64,000 bases of DNA. Origin: Dechloromonas sp. Dech2017. Lineage in GTDB: Bacteria > Pseudomonadota > Gammaproteobacteria > Burkholderiales > Rhodocyclaceae. Position 1 is the stretch's first letter, and each line of letters opens with the position of its first letter. Positions 61,284 through 64,000 of the stretch are shown in pieces. The translations under genes were made by a program, and so were the position numbers. The notes beneath the pieces are model-generated. The model did no database searches and had not been told where the DNA came from. It saw nothing but the letters and a program-made list of their open reading frames with translations. Where the stretch lies: contig SSXW01000017.1 in NCBI GenBank assembly GCA_009469585.1, positions 16,101-80,100 of the forward strand, in the 5' to 3' direction.

Positions 61284-61502
61284 ATGAGCGAAGAAGAAAT
61301 CGCCGCCCTCGACAAGGAGGTCAGGAAGCTGAAGCGCATCGCTTCCGAATGGGCCTCGCAGATGCACGATCTCGTCGAAGACCGCCTGCCGGCGGGCTAC
61401 CAGGAGATTCCGGCGCTCTCCCAATCCACCTACGACGCCTGCCTGGCGTGGGCCGAAGCTTCGGCCCGCCTGGCCAGCGCCCAGAAAGGACAACCGGCAT
61501 GA
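61284..61502 (+). CDS. DUF683 small helical nif protein (CCE_0567-like)
   Basis: 72 aa. IAALDKEVRKLKRIASEWAS and MHDLVEDRLPAGYQEI fit the DUF683/CCE_0567 family of two-helix nif proteins that can bind metal. Four-base overlap with fdxB. Confidence 0.93.
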   Translation: MSEEEIAALDKEVRKLKRIASEWASQMHDLVEDRLPAGYQEIPALSQSTYDACLAWAEASARLASAQKGQPA

Positions 61503-61768
61503 TTACCGGCCTGACCCGCGGCGGCACGGAATGGACGCCGCAATTCGCCACCCATCTCGACCAGTCCAAGTGCATCGGCTGCGGCCGCTGCTACAAGGTC
61601 TGCCCGCGCAACGTGCTCGACCTCGTCGAGCGCGAGCTGGACGACGACGATGACAGCGAAGACGACAACATGATGGTCATGTCCCTGGCCAACCCCGCCG
61701 ACTGCATCGGCTGCGGTTCCTGCGGCCGGGTTTGCCCGAAGAGCTGCTACACCTACGCCCCGGCCTGA
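61499..61768 (+). CDS. fdxB: FdxB, nif-specific ferredoxin III
   Basis: 89 aa. C-x2-C-x2-C-x3-CP twice (KCIGCGRCYKVCP and DCIGCGSCGRVCP) with an acidic stretch between (ELDDDDDSEDDNMMV), typical FdxB. It probably donates electrons to FeMo-co assembly or nitrogenase. Confidence 0.96.
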   Translation: MITGLTRGGTEWTPQFATHLDQSKCIGCGRCYKVCPRNVLDLVERELDDDDDSEDDNMMVMSLANPADCIGCGSCGRVCPKSCYTYAPA

Positions 61769-61770
61769 AC

Positions 61771-62115
61771 ATGACGTCGGTGGTTGATCCGGCGCTGGGC
61801 GAGGTGATCTGCGCCGCCCTGCGCCGCCAGGTGGAAAAGCTCGGCCTGTCGATCGGCGGCGAGCCGGTGTGGGCCGACGCCCAGTTCGTCGACATGGTCG
61901 ATCCCTACACCCAGGAGATCAACCGGGTCGGCACCTGGCGCGGCCAGGCGCGCTACGGTACGGTGACGCTGTTCGCCGACGGCCGCGTCTTCGCCGAATA
62001 CCAGGTTTTGCAGCCGCATCCGATCAAGCCCGGCTATTTTGTCGAATCGGTGCAAATTTGGGGTTCACCGCAGCAATTGCGCGGCGATGCCGTGCTGGCC
62101 GAGTTTGCCAGCTAA
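61771..62115 (+). CDS. Unknown nif-operon protein (114 aa)
   Basis: 114 aa from the ATG at 61771, two bases after the fdxB stop. MTSVVDPALGEVICAALRRQ, then GEPVWADAQFVDMVD and RYGTVTLFADGRVFAEYQVL. No family is recognised; mostly beta-strand pattern. Dispersed repeat copy 15 lies near its 3' end. Confidence 0.78.
   Translation: MTSVVDPALGEVICAALRRQVEKLGLSIGGEPVWADAQFVDMVDPYTQEINRVGTWRGQARYGTVTLFADGRVFAEYQVLQPHPIKPGYFVESVQIWGSPQQLRGDAVLAEFAS
62048..62074 (-). repeat. Dispersed repeat, copy 15 (inside 114-aa gene, degenerate)
   Basis: Minus strand GCTGCGGTGAACCCC then AAATTT; one core base differs. Confidence 0.5.
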
Positions 62116-62118
62116 GCG

Positions 62119-62535
62119 ATGAGCCCCCTGCCGCGCCTGCTCCTGCTGCACAAACAAGGCACCAGCGGCCGCGTGCGCTTTTTATGCCTGGCTTCCGGCG
62201 TCGTCGCCTTCGCGCCGTTGCCGGCCCTGTCGGCGCTGCGTGACGAGGATTATTCGCCGACCCTGCAGGTGCACCCGACGGCGGTTATGCGCGAGGCCGA
62301 GATACACCTCGGCCTGCCCGAAGGCGGCATCGAGCCGGTCCCGGATTTCTCGGCCTGGGTAGATACCCCGGAAGGCGACGTGCCGGTGCTGCTCGCCGCC
62401 TTTACTGGCATCGACCCGCCCTTCGCCATGGCCGAGCGCCTGCGCGGCCGCTTCATCGCCCTCACCGAAGCGCGCCAGTTGAGCGAGGTCGAGCGCAACC
62501 TGCTGCGTCGCGCCTACGAACACGTGCTCGGTTGA
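62119..62535 (+). CDS. Unknown nif-operon protein (138 aa)
   Basis: 138 aa, three bases behind the previous gene. MSPLPRLLLLHKQGTSGRVR; a regular alpha/beta pattern, ending ARQLSEVERNLLRRAYEHVLG. No family recognised and no motif. Last gene of the nifN operon. Confidence 0.78.
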   Translation: MSPLPRLLLLHKQGTSGRVRFLCLASGVVAFAPLPALSALRDEDYSPTLQVHPTAVMREAEIHLGLPEGGIEPVPDFSAWVDTPEGDVPVLLAAFTGIDPPFAMAERLRGRFIALTEARQLSEVERNLLRRAYEHVLG

Positions 62536-62770
62536 TTGTTTCGGATGCCGCGCCATCCACGGCAATGCTGGCCGGCTGTCGTTCCAGCAAACTGTGTTTT
62601 ATCTCCAGTGGCTTGAATAATGTCGGGAAATTTTACAGAACATCAATTCGAGCTGAGGATTGGTATTCAAGTAATTGTTTTGTATAGATGGATTGAATTT
62701 TGCTTGTGTGAATGTCCAGCAGGTCTAGGTAATTCTCGATAGGTATGGCTAAAATAATTTGGAGGTTCTC

Positions 62771-63391
62771 ATGAAGTTATCCAAGGTTGCGCTGGGTCTC
62801 GGTCTGGTTGCTGCTGTTCTTGTACAAAATGCTTCGGCTGCTACTGTCACCTTGCATTCCAACAATTTTTATGGAAACACCGGGGGCGTTGGAAGTGGTC
62901 GCGGTATTGGCTTGCAAGCTGACTCTACGTTCACGATGACCAGTCTTGGTATTTTCGGCGACTTGATCAACCAGTCCTTCGACGCGCAAGTTTATTCCAG
63001 TACCGATGGTCACAATATTGGCGGATTGCTCGCCAGCTCTTCTGCTGTTGTTGGGGGGAGCGGTAGCCAGTACTACGATATCGCGTTGAATTTCACTTTC
63101 AATGCAGGTAGTTTCTACACCGTCCTGTGGCGGCCGACATCGAGTAATAGTGCTTGGGCCAATACTATTGATTACTACAATGACAATGGGCTGCCCCTCA
63201 CCATTGGTGCCTTTACGCTTTTGGACGGCACGGAAGGCTTTGCGGGCAATAACTTTGCCAACTTCTTGCACCCTAATCTTCGTCTGAATGCCCTGGATGG
63301 AGGTAATCAGGTACCAGAGCCTGAGTCATTGGCCTTGCTCGCCATCGCAGTTCTCGGTCTCGCCGCTACTCGTCGTAGCAAAAAAGCCTGA
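62771..63391 (+). CDS. PEP-CTERM sorted secreted protein
   Basis: 206 aa from the ATG at 62771 behind GGAGG. Signal peptide (LGLGLVAAVLVQNASA), a beta-rich Ser/Thr/Asn body, and at the C-terminus the PEP-CTERM tail VPEPESLALLAIAVLGLAAT followed by RRSKKA. PEP-CTERM proteins are processed by exosortase and go to the cell surface in exopolysaccharide producers. Lower GC than the nif genes. No nif-type promoter. Confidence 0.93.
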   Translation: MKLSKVALGLGLVAAVLVQNASAATVTLHSNNFYGNTGGVGSGRGIGLQADSTFTMTSLGIFGDLINQSFDAQVYSSTDGHNIGGLLASSSAVVGGSGSQYYDIALNFTFNAGSFYTVLWRPTSSNSAWANTIDYYNDNGLPLTIGAFTLLDGTEGFAGNNFANFLHPNLRLNALDGGNQVPEPESLALLAIAVLGLAATRRSKKA

Positions 63392-63448
63392 GTGCCGCAC
63401 AACTTGCTGAAATGAGGCGGCCCTTGGTTCCGTCTCAGACTGCTGATG

Positions 63449-63475
63449 AACCCCCGATTTTTCGGGGGTTTTTTC
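63449..63475 (+). terminator. Intrinsic terminator of the PEP-CTERM gene
   Basis: AACCCCCGA-TTT-TTCGGGGGTT followed by TTTTC, a strong Rho-independent terminator. Confidence 0.93.
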
Positions 63476-63820
63476 TTGGATATCAGGCCGGTTATTGAAT
63501 TCGAGTCGCAATGAGGCGGAATCCGCGATTCACGTGGGGTCCAAGTTGCCGCTGATATTGGACTAAATGAGCTTTAGCCAAGCGAGAATTGCCAACCTGT
63601 TATGCCGAGGTTTGCTCCCTCGGGCATAGTCGCGCTGGTTGGAATCTGACACCGGGGAACTGGCTACCTCCGCTGAGCACTGGTAAGGGCGCTGGCCACT
63701 GTTCGCCGATCCTGTTGATCGGTTGATACACGCCCGAGGGTAGTTTGACGCCTGGTCGGGCGCCCAACCAGGCTCGATCGCCATCAGGTCGGCCATTAGC
63801 GAATGTCTCGGTTACGTCTT

Positions 63821-63836
63821 TGTCGCAAACCCGACA
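63821..63836. promoter_or_regulatory. Orphan NifA site at the right end
   Basis: Perfect TGT-N10-ACA (TGTCGCAAACCCGACA). I see no -24/-12 element in the 164 bases to the window end or in the 200 bases to the left. Confidence 0.7.
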
Positions 63837-64000
63837 AGCTGATTGTTGCCGCAGATCGTTTGTAAGCTAATGAGTCCGTCCTGAATAACCTCCAAGCTGA
63901 TGTTTTGATTGAATAATTTTTCAATTTGACAGGTGTTGATTTACCGGGAATGAGATAATAACGCCTTGATTCCTTGCAAATTTCTGTGAGTTTTTGATGA

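Larger units (their letters stand above)
63392..64000. other. Right end without a recognisable gene
   Basis: After the PEP-CTERM gene there is a terminator at 63449, an imperfect hairpin (TATGCCGAG / CTCGGGCATA, 63600-63629) and a NifA-type site at 63821. Short open frames here have no ribosome site, no family resemblance and irregular composition. A gene controlled from the NifA site may begin beyond 64000. Confidence 0.55.

Overview
The window is a nitrogen-fixation (nif) island from a high-GC betaproteobacterium. The mix of NifL/NifA control, DraT/DraG, Rnf, NifO, an LRV iron-sulfur protein and a FeSII-type ferredoxin resembles Azotobacter-type clusters and the Rhodocyclaceae (Dechloromonas/Azonexus-like). 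The lineage is an inference from gene content and protein style, not a database match. Present are nifHDKT, nifY, nifB, nifO, nifQ, nifF, nifZ, nifL, nifA, nifE, nifN, nifX, fdxN, fdxB, rnfABCDGEH, draT and draG. Not present in the window are nifU, nifS, nifV, nifW and nifM.

Layout. 1-8.5 kb: minus-strand nifHDKT-ferredoxin-nifY-small protein-LRV-unknown-Rieske operon. 8.4-12.5 kb: draT, then a sigma54-promoted unit of a small protein, a SagB-like flavoprotein and an ankyrin protein, followed by an amber-interrupted ORF. 12.6-16.3 kb: a non-nif block (NhaR-like LysR, TerB, TerC, PAP2, DgkA). 16.3-20.2 kb: a NifA-type promoter region followed by a SIR2-like protein, an unknown protein and a hemerythrin, then two exported proteins. 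20.2-26.9 kb: nifB-fdxN-[inverted-repeat element A]-nifO-flavodiiron-ferredoxin-FeSII-nifQ-draG on the minus strand. 27-30.3 kb: LysR, nitroreductase and two GSTs. 30.4-35.2 kb: Fe-S oxidoreductase subunit and a 110-aa protein whose 3' end is duplicated around a 2.8 kb insertion (broken type I exporter, lipoprotein, REP-type transposase, membrane protein). 35.3-37.5 kb: OsmC-YcaO protein. 37.6-42.3 kb: ferredoxin-nifZ-nifF-unknown, nifA and nifL. 42.6-50.2 kb: rnf operon with element B inserted, then an ion transporter. 50.4-62.5 kb: nifE, a 6.6 kb defence/toxin-antitoxin island (Fic, HD-GYP, HigBA, MmeI-like restriction-modification enzyme, HigBA), then nifN-nifX-rseC-like-DUF269-DUF683-fdxB-two unknowns. 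62.8-64 kb: a PEP-CTERM protein and an apparently non-coding end.

How it works together. NifHDK reduce N2. NifB, NifE/N, NifX, NifQ, NifO and NifY serve FeMo-cofactor synthesis, and Rnf, NifF and several ferredoxins deliver electrons. DraT/DraG switch the Fe protein by ADP-ribosylation. A flavodiiron protein, FeSII and a hemerythrin can protect from oxygen. NifL restrains NifA. I read ten perfect TGT-N10-ACA NifA sites and nine -24/-12 sigma54 promoters directly from the sequence, covering almost every nif unit.

The most unusual signal is a dispersed short repeat, core CTGCGGTCRAC followed by two or three A/T tracts about one helical turn apart. It occurs about 15 times, in both orientations and also inside genes, and looks like a DNA-uptake-sequence family. 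Two ~580 bp inverted-repeat elements in opposite orientation bracket 21 kb of the island.
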